Positions 22,329 through 34,574 of a DNA stretch of 64,000 nucleotides are shown piece after piece. Position 1 is the stretch's first letter; every line of letters starts with the position of its first letter. The DNA comes from Macrotrachela quadricornifera (lineage: Eukaryota > Rotifera > Eurotatoria > Philodinida > Philodinidae): positions 1,203,372 through 1,267,371 of the forward strand of contig JAJEKB010021019.1 in assembly GCA_022393335.1 (NCBI GenBank), in the 5' to 3' direction. The notes under the pieces were generated by a model. The model ran no database searches, was not told the DNA's origin, and saw only the letters and a program-made list of their open reading frames with translations. The translations under genes were made by a program, and so were the position numbers.

Positions 22329-24155
22329 ATGGAATTATTACCTGACGAACTGTGGTCTCTCGTCTTCGTCTATCTAAAAAAATTCGATCTAATTTATGCT
22401 TTTGCAAATCTCAATCAACGCTTCCAACGACTCATTGAGCCATATTTCTATGACATTGATCTTACACAAGCCAATATTTCATATCGGCAATTTTGTCATC
22501 TACGCACAACACACATCATTAATCAAATACGGTCTCTTATCCTGAGTGTAACAGATCATTTACATTTGGTATACCCTTATGCACAAAATTTCATTAATCT
22601 TAACACATTTACACTATTAGATTATGTTCAAGAGAGTGATGAAGAAAATGAAGAAGAAGAAGACGAAGACGACGTAGAAGAGAAACAAGACAAGGAAGAA
22701 AAATCGTTGCAAGATGCTATTCTACTTGCAAAATTTCTTTCCCTACCAAATCTTACTGAATTTTCAATTGCTAATGATAAACCAAGTGTTGAACTTTTGC
22801 AAACTATCGCCGACTTTTCAACATCTAATTTGACCACACTAAATTTTACGAAACGACAAGGTTTTTCCATTCCATTGAGAGATATATATGCAAAAACATC
22901 TCTACCTGCTAATCTTTCGTTCATGCCTCAAGTGAAATGTTTGACTATTGGATTAATTTCTAATGAAACATTACATCAAATATTCAAAACGATGCCAAAT
23001 CTAGAAGAATTGACATTTTCTTTGCTGGAATTTACTCCTGAAGACGACGAAGAAGAAAGTGTGGAATTAGATGTACCAATTTCATTAAAAAATCTTCAAA
23101 TTGAATGCTGTTCTAGTTGGAGTGATCCGATTTTCGAAAAGTTGGAAAAATTGGTTCATGCATTTGATAAAAGTCAAATTCACTCCCTAACATTGATTAT
23201 TGACAGTAAATCTTATGAGTTTACAGACTATGAAGAGTTACACTCTCTAACGTTGAATTTCATATGGCTTGAAAAATTTTCTTATTATATTCATACCTGT
23301 GACGAACCTGATACACGCTTTCCAAATATTCAAGAGCTGTACGAATCAACCTACTCGGGTGCAATAGAAATAAGCTACTCATATCATACATTGCCACAGC
23401 CTGTTCCACGTTTAATCGAAATTCGACCTCTTAGAGAGCTCATCCAGACTAACAGTGACGAACAAATCATTACTTCTGAACAATTACTAAATTCCAACTC
23501 TTTTGATGTTAGTATAGAATACTCATCAGATAAAATATTCTCAGAGGAATTCATTTCCATGGACGATAACGAACGACAAATATTTGTTCATTTGAAACGA
23601 ATTAAACTTCGTTGTCACAGCAAGTACCTTCATAAACTTTCAAAAATTCATACATATTCAATCGTTAAAGAAATCATCGCTCAATCACCAAACATCAACA
23701 ATATACATTTTCTATGCAATGATACACAAACAATAATTTTTTATTTGAAAAACTTACCATTTGGAAAACTCTCAACAAAAATCACTGATTTTCATGTTGA
23801 TGAATATCCTTTAGTTGGAAAGAATAATCAAGTTTCGTATCTACCAAAATTTCATGCAACTTTCTTCGATAATTTATCAGAAATTCTACCCTGCATAGAA
23901 TGTCTTACATTAACCTTTAGCAACGAACAAGTGCCCATCGATAATCTATTTTCTTTTCTTGAAAAACTAAAAAAACTCTTTCGTTCTTTGACACATTTAA
24001 AATTTATATTCCATTCTTTTTCAAAACCAGCCATGGTCGTACTGGAAACATTGAAAGAAAAGTTGGATGAAATTATTCAAAACGATAACAATTCATTGTA
24101 TTACACAGAGACAAACACCAAGTTTTCTCGAAGACATTTGAATATCTGGTTTTAA
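22329..24155 (+). CDS. F-box protein, single exon, leucine-rich C-terminal region
   Basis: The predicted product is 608 residues. An N-terminal F-box (about residues 1-45) reads MELLPDELWSLVFVYLKKFD and continues LIYAFANLNQRFQRLIEPYF; F-boxes bind Skp1 in SCF ubiquitin ligases. A strongly acidic segment follows (about 102-126, nearly all E/D/K). The remainder is a series of irregular LRR-like segments with repeated L..L.L motifs (PNLTEF, PNLEELTF, LKNLQIEC), presumably for substrate recognition. ATG 22329 is the first in-frame ATG. No intron is needed, unlike the neighbouring F-box gene. The frame closes at TAA 24153-24155. Family confident; substrate unknown. Confidence 0.85.
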   Translation: MELLPDELWSLVFVYLKKFDLIYAFANLNQRFQRLIEPYFYDIDLTQANISYRQFCHLRTTHIINQIRSLILSVTDHLHLVYPYAQNFINLNTFTLLDYVQESDEENEEEEDEDDVEEKQDKEEKSLQDAILLAKFLSLPNLTEFSIANDKPSVELLQTIADFSTSNLTTLNFTKRQGFSIPLRDIYAKTSLPANLSFMPQVKCLTIGLISNETLHQIFKTMPNLEELTFSLLEFTPEDDEEESVELDVPISLKNLQIECCSSWSDPIFEKLEKLVHAFDKSQIHSLTLIIDSKSYEFTDYEELHSLTLNFIWLEKFSYYIHTCDEPDTRFPNIQELYESTYSGAIEISYSYHTLPQPVPRLIEIRPLRELIQTNSDEQIITSEQLLNSNSFDVSIEYSSDKIFSEEFISMDDNERQIFVHLKRIKLRCHSKYLHKLSKIHTYSIVKEIIAQSPNINNIHFLCNDTQTIIFYLKNLPFGKLSTKITDFHVDEYPLVGKNNQVSYLPKFHATFFDNLSEILPCIECLTLTFSNEQVPIDNLFSFLEKLKKLFRSLTHLKFIFHSFSKPAMVVLETLKEKLDEIIQNDNNSLYYTETNTKFSRRHLNIWF

Positions 24156-25482
24156 TACCCATTATCAAAAGTAACAAGAAAGGGCATTGAAAATAAATTA
24201 GTAAGGCTGTATTTTCTGCTGTCTACTTTGAACTTCATTTTGAAATAATGGTTGTAAACTTTTGTTGTATATTTTCATACATGTAAAAGCCGAAAAGACG
24301 CTTCAATTATTCAACTATTGATACCTGAAAGATTAAGGACACTAACTACAGGATGCTAGAACAAATACACATAATGTTGAGGGTGTGGGTGAGGTTGTCA
24401 AGGAACCGCTATCTGTAACTTGCTGCCAAATGCAACGGACAGCATCTTCCCTGTGTGGATTACTTTCAGCATCCTTAATGCATCATATAGTAATAGTTGA
24501 ATAGTCGAATCGAATTAACGAGTTCTACACTACTGCTTTATCAATACTGAATTTGTTCACAATGAAAAATCGTTCGCTTTATTGTCTTCAACTTTATTTC
24601 CATTGCTCGTCAACAATAAAAATATATAGTTCTCATCTAAATTGATTAATCGGAATTCGAGTAATATTCTACTAATATATTCAAACGCTAATTAATCATG
24701 TTGAGTAATAATAACGATGATGAAACTTGTTTTTCAAATTGTTCTTATATCTATCGAACTATCTTATTGAGAAAGATCATCACAAGTTTTGGATAAGCCT
24801 CATCCAGCTAAACAAAGTCAATTAGGGAGAAAACCTAAAAAAGGAAAAAAGAAGAATTAAAAATCAATAGATTTGCAACACAAATAATGGCTCAATTTGT
24901 TTTTAGATATGAGAATGATTAATATTGTATTTTGCAAAAATAATTAAAGAAGTTTAATTGAATGTACAAAGTTTGCTTTTCTTGCTTCAGTTTATGAAAA
25001 TATATTATTTCTTATTGCTGTTACGTTTTTATTACAATTACAAATGTATACGATTTTCTCAAAAACCTAACAAAGTATTACAAAACACCTGATTTAGATT
25101 TAGAAATGTTAGATATCTTGGCATAGAATTTTTTCAATATGAACACTGCAATATTCAGCTTTTATCGTTCACAATAGGGCAACTGTCGAAATGTTTGCAA
25201 AAGAAAAATGATAGTTTTTAACCATTGAAAAACATGAATCGCCATATGTGACGGGCAACGAGGCCCATGAGTCTATTGACTGAGGAAATAACACACAAAC
25301 ATCAGTACATAAAGCTACGAAGAGAGGAAAGAATATGACCGATATGTAATGTGGCCGAAAAGTGACCCCATGACCGGCATGAGAAACAATGACGGATGAA
25401 ATCCATTACATATACGATTGAACTTTATCGAAACGCAGCTATATATATTGAATTATGTAGAAAATTGTCATCTAGAAAAAGC
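24156..25482. other. Spacer between F-box genes with a possible gene scrap
   Basis: At 24699-24797 a 32-codon plus frame starts MLSNNNDDETCFSN. In the next frame, about 24776-24858 reads SSQVLDKPHPAKQSQLG and a lysine-rich GRKPKKGKKKN end before TAA. Together they look like a one-base-frameshifted remnant of a small basic-tailed protein, but I recognise no family. Confidence 0.25.
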
Positions 25483-27498
25483 ATGAGTAATTCAATTGTT
25501 AGTATCGTTGATCTGCCTGACGAAATTTTGGTTACTATTTTTAAAAAACTTCATAGTTCCGATGTGTTATATTCACTTGTGGGTACTAATAAAAAACTCG
25601 ATAATGTGGCATGTGATGTTAATTTTACTCGATCTGTCAATCTAATGACGATATTATCAGATGAAGTGAACGATACAAGAACTGATGGCATACTTGATCG
25701 ATTTTGTATGGATGTATTACCTCGAATTCAAAACAAGATGGAATGCCTTACTGTTCAAGCATGTTTCTTACAACGTATTTATCATGCTAGCAATTATTTT
25801 AACTTACACAACCTTACTCTCATCAATTTTGAAATTAAAATGGCTCCTGATATTTTCTTTAGTATGTTACTTGATCTCTCAATGTTTAAGGAATAGAATA
25901 ATTTATTATATTTTTAGAAAAATCTTCATTTATTCATGCCTTCAAACATCAAATTACACATCTAACTGTAAAAATTAATGACGAAATTTTGAATGAATCA
26001 CGAATGAAACTACTAACTGATATTTATAACTGTACTTTCTACTTAATATCAAATCTAAAGCATTTGGATTTAGATGTTGATGATAATTATTTTTTTCCTC
26101 GATCATTATTGAGTGGTTTATGTTCTACTACATTTTCTTCATCCAATATTGTTCATTTATGTATTAAAATGAACAATTTTGACGATTGTCGTTATTTACT
26201 TGATGGTCGTCTTAGTCAATTACATACATTCATTGTCAATCTTGATTACATATATGAGCCAGTAATGATGAGAGTTAATCCATCAAAAATGAGAAGAATC
26301 TCATCAAAAATCAAAATTAATACGGTAAAAAAACTAATTAGATTTAAATTTCTATAGAAAGTTACTTTTTATTCGTTCAGTCATTATTGATTTCCTCGAG
26401 CAAATAGAGAAATTAACTGTTACCTATTTTTTCACTTATATATCTCAATCATATGTTTTTGATAATTTTTGAGTCGTTTTTTAAACTATTCTAATGTAAT
26501 AATCTGTTCTTTTGAAAAGGTATGAGAATATTTTGCGATTCAATAGTATTCTATTTAAGAATAGAGAACTGACTAATAAAGTAGAAGTTTAATTTACGAA
26601 AAAGAAATTAGTTTCGATCTTGAATACAATTTTAATTTTATAGAATACTTTACTTAAACTCAAATATTTTTCACTATATGTATATCTTCCAACAACTGAA
26701 TTTGATAATGAAATTGTGCCGTTTATTCGTCGAATGTCTCATTTGGAAAAACTCACATTATCTCTTGGTGTTCGTGGTCGAACTTCATTCATTGATGGAA
26801 CTTATTTGGATAACTATATATTTAGTCAAATGCCACATCTACATACATTTACCTTGGATATCATTACCGATTTTGTCAGTGACATTGGACACATCGAATC
26901 ATCTGTTGATGATATTCGACGCACATTCATTCAAAGAGGACATCATGTCGATTGTTACATCGACTATGATCATAATTATATGTTCCGATGTCATGTTTAT
27001 TCGTTTCCATTGAATATAGAGCGTATGCGTCATATTACGAGCAGTTTTCCTGGTGGTACATTCATGAATGTTCGAATTCTGAGTATGGTCGACGATTCAC
27101 ATCCTTTCGAACACAAATTCTTTGCTCAGATTTCACGTTCATTTCCATTACTTAGTCGTCTGATAATCAGAAATAGAATATCACAAAATGAGAAACGATC
27201 ACATGAGTTAGTGAAACTTGAAGAAATATCCTCAATTATTGAATATTCTCATCTCGTCGAACTTGATTGTATTCATGTACATATCGACTATGTGGAACAA
27301 TTTCTTTCCAATGTGAAGACAAGTCTACCCTGTCTTGGCAAGCTTCATGTTCAATATGAACATTTGACAACTGTCACACAAAATTTTACAAGAAATACAA
27401 CTCGTATGAATTGTGCAAAAGTGAAGCATATTACTTTTGATCATAAAGTGGCAATGGCAGGTTCGAAAGACTTTTATCTCTATTTTCCTTCGTTGTAA
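25483..27498 (+). CDS. F-box protein, three exons
   Basis: Proposed join: 25483-25861, 25918-26324, 26644-27498, giving 546 residues. Intron 1 (25862-25917, 56 bp, GTATGT...TTTTTAG) turns DIFF into DIFFKKSSFIHAFKHQITHL. Intron 2 (26325-26643, 319 bp, GTAAAA...TTTATAG) joins KINT to NTLLKLKYF. Both keep phase and restore one continuous protein that follows a bdelloid F-box family I recognise: F-box MSNSIVSIVDLPDEILVTIF (residues 1-20 onward), then FCMDVLPRI, HLDLDVDDNYFF, RRMSHLEKLTLSL and CYIDYDHNY blocks. An in-frame ATG at 25396 would add 29 residues, but the F-box usually starts a few residues in, so 25483 is preferred. AATAAA at 27545 is a plausible polyadenylation signal. Likely an SCF substrate receptor. 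Confidence 0.85.
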
Positions 27499-28372
27499 AT
27501 AATATTCTCATAGAATGTAATTATTAGATTTATTTTGATATTTCAATAAATTTAACTCAGAATAGGTATTTCTTAAAAATACTTCTATGAATAAATTGAA
27601 TGCTTTTTGTTCTTTTCACATTTACTATAAGATAATGAGTTAATTAAAAAATTATCAGCTGTCTACGTTTTATACGCGTGAAAAAATTTTTTTCAAAGAA
27701 GAAAATCGACAATATTTAAAATAAAACATTACGTATTAAGTTAAAACAAGCAAATTTCAAAACTATTTTAAATATTTCACAGACAGAATAAACAAAGTAG
27801 CTGGGTCAATAAAGTACAAACGCTTTCTTTTTTTCATATTTTTGTAAAATAATTATTGTACAGCTTGTCCTAAAAGAAATATAATCTTGAAATTTTACTT
27901 TTTACTTATGCCTTAGTGTTGATTGAACTCATACTTAATCAAAATATTTTCAAAAGAGTCTGTTTTATTCAAGAAGTACGTTTGATGGCCAATAAATAAG
28001 CAATGGCATCGATACTGTTTTTTTTTAATGATAGTATTGAGATAAACAAAACGCTGGATCAAGTGGAGTGTGGAAATATGTTACGAAGTGAAACGTCAGA
28101 GTCGTAGCATTTCTTCACATAACTTGCTCTCTAAGTCTGCTTCTCAGTCTCAGAATATCTTGCATATTCTTTTTCTTTCTCTCTTATTCTGCTTATGTGC
28201 TGAATGTACGTCTGACACAAAAGAGAATTGACATTTGTGGATTTTCTTCTATCATATGTTTCTCTAGATAAATATAAATAGCCGAGCAAAAACTCGAGGT
28301 GAATGTAACTAATGCTCCATTAATTATAGAAAAAGTATTATTTCCTTTCAACCATTATAGTTCGAAAAAGCT

Positions 28373-28487
28373 ATGAAAGATTTCGTGGACCTCGAACTCA
28401 AAAGTATGAGTACCATCTTATCTCCTAAATCTGCAGATAAACGTGAAACGAACTATTGTTATATACGGGATAACCAGAACGATTATG
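28373..28487 (+). CDS. Possible first coding exon with strong splice donor
   Basis: ATG 28373 opens MKDFVDLELKSMSTILSPKS and continues 38 codons plus one base to a perfect donor GTAAGT at 28488. A candidate acceptor (GCCTTATAG ending 28614) continues in phase as VSVLYPKYELDLTCGEA before a stop near 28680. No family is recognised and the second exon runs into GC-rich repeat-like DNA, so this may be a truncated gene or chance. Confidence 0.25.
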
Positions 28488-28629
28488 GTAAGTATTTTAC
28501 ACAATTGACAGCATCTTAAACGAGAGTACGCCAGAAAACCGAAAAGCAAATAAGTACTCGACCGAAGAAAAAGTTTTGGTTTTAAATTTAATTATCTAAA
28601 AACAAGCCTTATAGTGTCAGTATTATATC

Positions 28630-28740
28630 CAAAATATGAGCTCGATTTGACCTGTGGCGAAGCAAAAGAGAGGGGGAGGGGTAGCTAGGAGGGCTCAGTC
28701 CCCCTACCGATGTTTGAGCTCCTCCGTAGTGAAATTTTGG
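28630..28740. repeat. Isolated GC-rich patch
   Basis: A run containing GAGAGGGGGAGGGG and the inverted CCCCCTACC stands out from AT-rich surroundings. It could be part of an unrecognised repeat. No further function is visible. Confidence 0.3.
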
Positions 28741-29401
28741 AAAGATGTATATTTTTCTGATACAAAAATGTATTAATCTTTGCAATGAAACGTTTTAACA
28801 CATACGTTATTTTGTGGAGCTTATATGTGTTTTGGAAGAAAATAAAATACAGTAAATATAATTTTCAATCAGATTCTAAAAGTTATAACCTTCTATTGAA
28901 AATCTAACGGATGATCGGAAAGTTTTTAGACAAGATTTTGTTCACTTCTGACTCATTAGAAAGCATTTCCGACGAGTTAAAAGTTATGTTATGGCCGAAA
29001 TGTTGTGGTCTTTTTGAATACAGGCTTAGAAATGGTGTGCGTATTTTTGTTCAAATGTAGTGAAGTACTTTTTGAAACGCATGAAAAATTATTTTTAACA
29101 GTGAGCAAACAGATTTTTGTTTACCCTATACGTCTTTTTATAAAAATGTTAAGAATTATTGAAGCCCGTCGTTTTGACGAGCGGATATTACCCGACAAAA
29201 TGTGATATTGAACTAAAATGTGGCATTTATCAAAGTAAAGCAACATGCATTTCTTAACAGGTCCTTTCAACATAAAATGGTTTTTGGTGAAAAGTCAATT
29301 TTTTAAAAATAAGTATTTAGGAAGAACGGAAAATGAGATGCCTAGTGGAAAGACAGAAAAGAAAACTTGAAATAGTACATTTTTTAGGGCATCTTCTGAT
29401 T

Positions 29402-29960
29402 TACAGAGTGTCTCAGAAATAATCTATCAAAAAGAAAATCTTTTATCTCCACCATATTTCAGTCAATTGAGCTGATTTTTTTTTCTAATAGTAGAAGAGT
29501 GTTCTAAGTTTTTATTCGTAAAGATAAAGTTTACTAATGATGCTGAAAATGATATCGTCCATCTCTCGTAGTTCATCGGTTATCAAAGTTTTCATTGTGC
29601 TAGGAACAAATTGCTTTGTAGAAATGTATTGTTGGCTCTGTTTTTTTGAAAAACGTTCGAAAGAAGGATTATAAAGCAAATGTGAAAAATTTGGATCGTT
29701 TAAAGTCGAAAATTACGAAAAAAATCGAAGTAACTAAATAAAGAACGTTATTATATTGTTTCAAAATATCGGAAAAGGCTTCAATTTGGTATTGAAGTCA
29801 GTAGTAATTGTTTGCAGCATCATTAGTAAACTTTATCTTTACAAATAAAAACTTAGAACACTCTTTTACTATTAGACAAAAAAATCAGCTCAATTGACTG
29901 AAATATGATTGGAAAGAAACGATTTTCTTTTTGGTAGATTATTTCTGGGATACTCTTGTA
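29402..29960. mobile_element. TA-flanked non-autonomous Tc1/mariner-type element with 150-bp TIRs
   Basis: TA at 29402-29403 is followed by CAGAGTGTCTCAGAAATAAT. The other end is ATTATTTCTGGGATACTCTTG followed by TA at 29959-29960. The arms (29404-29556 and 29813-29958) stay well matched, for example through TCAATTGAGCTGATTTTTTT and AGAACACTCTT. TA duplication with CAG-starting termini is typical of Tc1/mariner. The 256-bp centre has no transposase. Confidence 0.75.
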
Positions 29961-31188
29961 CATGTTCATATATAAATAAGCATCTTAACTTTAAGTTTCC
30001 GAATAAACTATATACGGAAACACAATTGCGTTTTGCTCAATGGTTCTAACCTTTTTTCTCTCTTTTACAAAATTTACATGTAATTGTTAGTACTTGTAAT
30101 ATTACAAGCTTTTAATAAAAAATGTTTTATCCCAAAAAAATTTAAAAAAAAAGATCGAGTAGTTTTCTTCCAATGTTACGAGTTAAGGAAAGACGTTTGA
30201 ATCACTTATTTGTATAAATTTGCTAGATCAATTCTTCCCACATTGACACATGCAAAAAAATGTTTCTGCTTTACATAGTCGAGAGCTAAATGAATCGAAC
30301 CGACGAACGTTACTTGTAGTTTATTGAAATAATCATAGATTTATATTCTATTTAGTACTGTTGTACTGCATCTATTTTATTCAAATATATAACTAACAAC
30401 AAAAAATATAGTCATACATTATGAAACTTCAAAGGAAACAAAGAAAAAATAAAAATTACATATGTTATATGATGTGAATCTTTTTGTTCTATGGAGCATA
30501 GAGAGGAATTTTCATCGTTAGAAGATAAAAAAATTAGTATGAAGAACGCTAAAACATCAGCCAGGAGGAGCATCTAAAGTTATTACTGAAATTAAAATAT
30601 ACAATAGCAACAAACATATTTTATAAGTCGTTACAAAAAAAATACATTTTATACATAACTCGATTGAACTTAGTAATATATAAACTAAATAAAGATTAAA
30701 AAATTCTTTTTAATTTGATATACATATCCTCAGTACATTGAATTCTAATTGATTTGTATCAAAAATTATTATTCGATTTTTGTTTTATTAATAGTCACAA
30801 TCAATCTGAAAAAACTATTTATCTGTCTCTGTAATTCTTTTCTATTTTTCATATAATTACTTCATTTTATTCTATTACTATGCATGTTAGTGCATAAGTG
30901 CTTTGTTAAACCTTCTGAAAGAAATCAAGATGAGTATCACATAGAGTATTTACGTTTTTTTTGTCTACGAATAAGTCTTAAAGAAACATCTAATATGAGT
31001 ACTCGCTGTAGTACACGAAAACTATAACAATATACAAAAAATGGCCGAATACCAATTCGAGTACTCATACTGGCAAATCGTACACTTTTGATGATTATTT
31101 TCATCAATTTTATTTATCAGATTACAAAAAGTATAATATGTATAAACTAAATGAATATTAAAAATATCCAATCTATTATTTAATAATG
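29961..31188. other. Gene-free DNA downstream of the FMO gene
   Basis: From about 31102 onward the sequence matches the 3' flank of the other FMO copies (50605-50690 and 53690-53767), marking one edge of the duplicated block. Nothing else is supported. Confidence 0.45.
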
Positions 31189-32859
31189 TTATAGAGGATA
31201 CCATGCAGCAGGTTTACATGATTCAATACCAAAAACTAACCAAAAAAACGCATAACAAATTAACATAATAAAATATAAAATATTTGGTTGTTTAACCCAT
31301 TTAGCTTTTAAAATAATATTTTTTGCTTGTTCTGGTTTAGCATGTGGACCAGTTAAACGATATTGTGCATTTAATAAAGGTCCACACATTAATTTTATCC
31401 ATAATTTTGGTTCTGTAAAAAAGATTCTTGTAAAATTTGGTCGACATCCAATTGTTCTTGCTAAATCATCTGAATAAATTAAATAATCAGTTAAATTAGT
31501 AAGACGATTAACTCGATAAGGTGTTAATTGCCATTCTAAATATTTAACATATTTTTCAGTTTGTTTTACCATATCTGATTTAGATGGTAATTTTAATTTA
31601 TTTGAACATAATAAAGCAAACCATCGTGCTTGTAATTCCATTAATGGTGGAATAGCACCTAATGCAGGTCGAGCAAAACCAATCCAAAAGATTTCATCAC
31701 CAATATCTGGATGTACACAATGTTTATATAAATTATGTGAAATTTTCGATTCATTTGCAATTCTTTTTAAATCTGAATCAGCTTCATTACTTTGTTCAAT
31801 AAATGGAAATGAATTTTTAAATCCAGTGCAACATATTATTTCATCAACATATTCTTCTGTATTATCTTCAAATATAATTGAATGTTCTTTTAATTCTTTT
31901 ATTCCTGCTTTTCTTTTACATTTATCTTTATATTTAACTAATGCTTCAACTAAATTTGAATTTTTTGTTCCATATGTATTAAATATATTACTTGTTTTTA
32001 TTTGTTTTAAATTCATATATATTCCAGCTCTTCTTATTAAATCATATTCAGTTGATTGGCCTTTTTGATAAATAAGACATTTTAAATATGATTTTATTAA
32101 ACTATTAATCATATCAACATATGTATGTAAAATACCATATGCACGTGGAATTGAATGATGAACACGTGATGTATCTAAATCAGCTGGACCAAATCGATCA
32201 CCATGAATATATCGTGGAACAATAAATCCATGATCATTTCTTATTGATAAATAAGCTTTTTTTCCTAATTTTGCAGCAGCTAATATCATATCACTAGCTG
32301 ATTCTCCACTACCAACAATACAAACATGTTTATCAATAAATTCTTCATAGAATTTTATATCTTTTAAATGTCTGATTTTTCCTTGAAATAAATTTTCATT
32401 TTTTAAATTTGGCATACTTATATTTCCAAATACACCTGTACATATTGCAATACGATCAAATGAATATATTTCTTTATCATTATCAACACGAATTTTCCAT
32501 TTATTATCTGATGAATCTTTCCATAATGATTTAACTTCAGTTTGAAATTTATAAAATTCTTTTAAACGAAAATGTTCAGCATAATCATTTAAATATCCTG
32601 AATATTCAAAAAATGATAACATTCGTGGTTTTTCTAATATACTTTTATCATTTCCAATAAAATCACCAAACATTGTTAATAAATGACTTGATACAAGTAT
32701 TCCTTCTTGATATGCTTGTCTATATAAACCACTGAGAGAGTCAGATTTTTCAAAAACAACGCATTGATGTCCTTCAGCAGTTAATTCTTTTAATGTAATT
32801 AAACCGCTACAACCACCTCCAATTATTCCAATATCAAGCTTTTGATAATCGTCACTCAT
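31189..32859 (-). CDS. Flavin-containing monooxygenase-like protein (copy 1)
   Basis: The product is 556 residues from the ATG at 32859, an intronless frame. FMOs use FAD, NADPH and O2 to oxygenate soft nucleophiles (N or S). FAD motif GGGCSG at about 14-19; the CTG.F....P motif (ICTGVFGNISMP) at about 139-150; the FMO signature F-x-G-x3-H (LFQGKIRHLKD) near 158-168; NADPH motif GSGESA at about 183-188. A hydrophobic C-terminal segment (ILYFIMLICYAFFWLVFGI) suggests membrane anchoring, followed by a short tail ending WYPL. The usual GGL after the first FAD fold is SGL here (SDSLSGLYR), whereas copy 2 keeps GGL. The codon three upstream is GTG in this copy but ATG in copy 2, so the shared start is 32859. 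It lies head-to-head with the P450 pseudogene at 34575. Confidence 0.85.
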   Translation of the reverse strand: MSDDYQKLDIGIIGGGCSGLITLKELTAEGHQCVVFEKSDSLSGLYRQAYQEGILVSSHLLTMFGDFIGNDKSILEKPRMLSFFEYSGYLNDYAEHFRLKEFYKFQTEVKSLWKDSSDNKWKIRVDNDKEIYSFDRIAICTGVFGNISMPNLKNENLFQGKIRHLKDIKFYEEFIDKHVCIVGSGESASDMILAAAKLGKKAYLSIRNDHGFIVPRYIHGDRFGPADLDTSRVHHSIPRAYGILHTYVDMINSLIKSYLKCLIYQKGQSTEYDLIRRAGIYMNLKQIKTSNIFNTYGTKNSNLVEALVKYKDKCKRKAGIKELKEHSIIFEDNTEEYVDEIICCTGFKNSFPFIEQSNEADSDLKRIANESKISHNLYKHCVHPDIGDEIFWIGFARPALGAIPPLMELQARWFALLCSNKLKLPSKSDMVKQTEKYVKYLEWQLTPYRVNRLTNLTDYLIYSDDLARTIGCRPNFTRIFFTEPKLWIKLMCGPLLNAQYRLTGPHAKPEQAKNIILKAKWVKQPNILYFIMLICYAFFWLVFGIESCKPAAWYPL

Positions 32860-34574
32860 TTTTGTCACTTTCTAAAAACCAAAAAGAAAAACGATGAATA
32901 CAAGTTTTTATTATATCATTTCAATTTATAAAGAAGTTCTTTGTTTTTTCTTTCATATTAATTTATATATTATAAATAAATAAAAAATATTTTGAATATA
33001 TTTATTTCTCACTCTGTATAATATATATTTGAATGAGATAAAAAAATAATGAAATTTTAACCTAGAGAACATCTCACTCTCGACATAGGTTAATTTCAAA
33101 ATGCGATATTTTGTGAAGAAAATATTCTTTCAAATGAACTTTATTCACAAATGCATATTGAAATCATCCTCATCTATTAAAGAAAATTGGTCATATTAGG
33201 TTATATGTTAATAAGGATGATATCTTTTCTTTTATCCATGTTTCTTGATCTTCGTTCTGACAAACATCACGAATAAGATTTAGTGCAATTTTATATTAAA
33301 ACATCTCCATTTAATTTTTTGGTATATACCGTATTATAAACTAAAATATTAATAAACAAAGAAGCTAAGTATATTTACTTTTCTGACGCTTTTCATAAAT
33401 TAGTGAGATCCACCTTATGCGTACGGTCCAAATTTAGGAATAATTTATCAGTTAAAATAGTTTTCTTATTATTAAAAGAAAATCTTCATTCAGATTTAAT
33501 GTTTATATTTTTATCAAATTTCGAACCTAAACAATGGATTTAATATTTTTTTTTATTTTTGTTTTAATAAAATTAAAACATTTATTGCTTTAAAGATACA
33601 ACAATATAAGTAAAAAAAATATCATAAAGTATTAAAATAACCTTCTTACTTATCAAAATTACAAACGACTTTTACGTACATTTCAATCGTACTTACCGAT
33701 AATTACTAATCGAAAGTATTTATATTTATATAAACAAATAAGAAAAAAGAACTACCATACACGATGCAAAAAAAGCACACATGTAGTATCGTTGATTTTT
33801 TTTATATAATATAATGACGAATGTAAAGAACGAAAAGAAAAATCAAGAATGACATATCAGCTATGCTGTATGTATTAGATTGTAAATATATATTATTTAT
33901 TTCATAATGATCGTGTAAATATTTATCTAGTTAGATTTAAAAATAAAAACTAACTATTAGATTTTTATTAATCAATTATCAATAAAAATTTTATACTTAA
34001 AAAAAAAATTGAAAATATTTCAAAGTCAATTTTTAATAAACATTTTTTTCTTTATTTTTTCATTAACCTATAAATTCTCCCTTAGTTTCTTTTCTTTTTA
34101 AATATTAATATTCTAATCCTTATTCTCATTATTTTTAAATACACTTCGTTTATTTAATATAATATAAAATGAGTTAAATAGTTTTTCATATATAAAAAAA
34201 AATGAATCTCTTTCTATATATATATAGAAAAACATTATACAGCAATTCATTTTTAATTATTTGAATTATTCATAACTCTATCCATTAGATTAGTTAATAA
34301 ATATAATCTCACATTTATACTTAAAACGACTCCTATGTCACTGATAATTAATAATAAACAAAGTTAATTTGATATATTCTAAAATTTATTTTACCTAATT
34401 TTGTAAATATTAAGTAAAAAAGAAAATGATTTTCCCGTGAAACAGTACACTAACACATCTCTGGAACATATTTCACTCGTAAAAAGATAAATCAATCTTA
34501 TGAACTTTATAATCGTTATACTTAATTTTGTATGAACTATTATTCAATTAATATTGATATACTTTTGATTTTAG
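32860..34574. other. Divergent intergenic region of FMO/P450 block 1
   Basis: Shares blocks with 55448-58871 (for example TTTTGTGAAGAAAATATTCTTTC and GAGATCCA...TTATGC), so it belongs to the duplicated block. A shared bidirectional promoter is possible. I see no specific site. Confidence 0.45.

Noticed and set aside
22628..22924. 98-codon minus-strand frame with a serine run
   Set aside because: Antisense shadow of the acidic stretch of the F-box gene.
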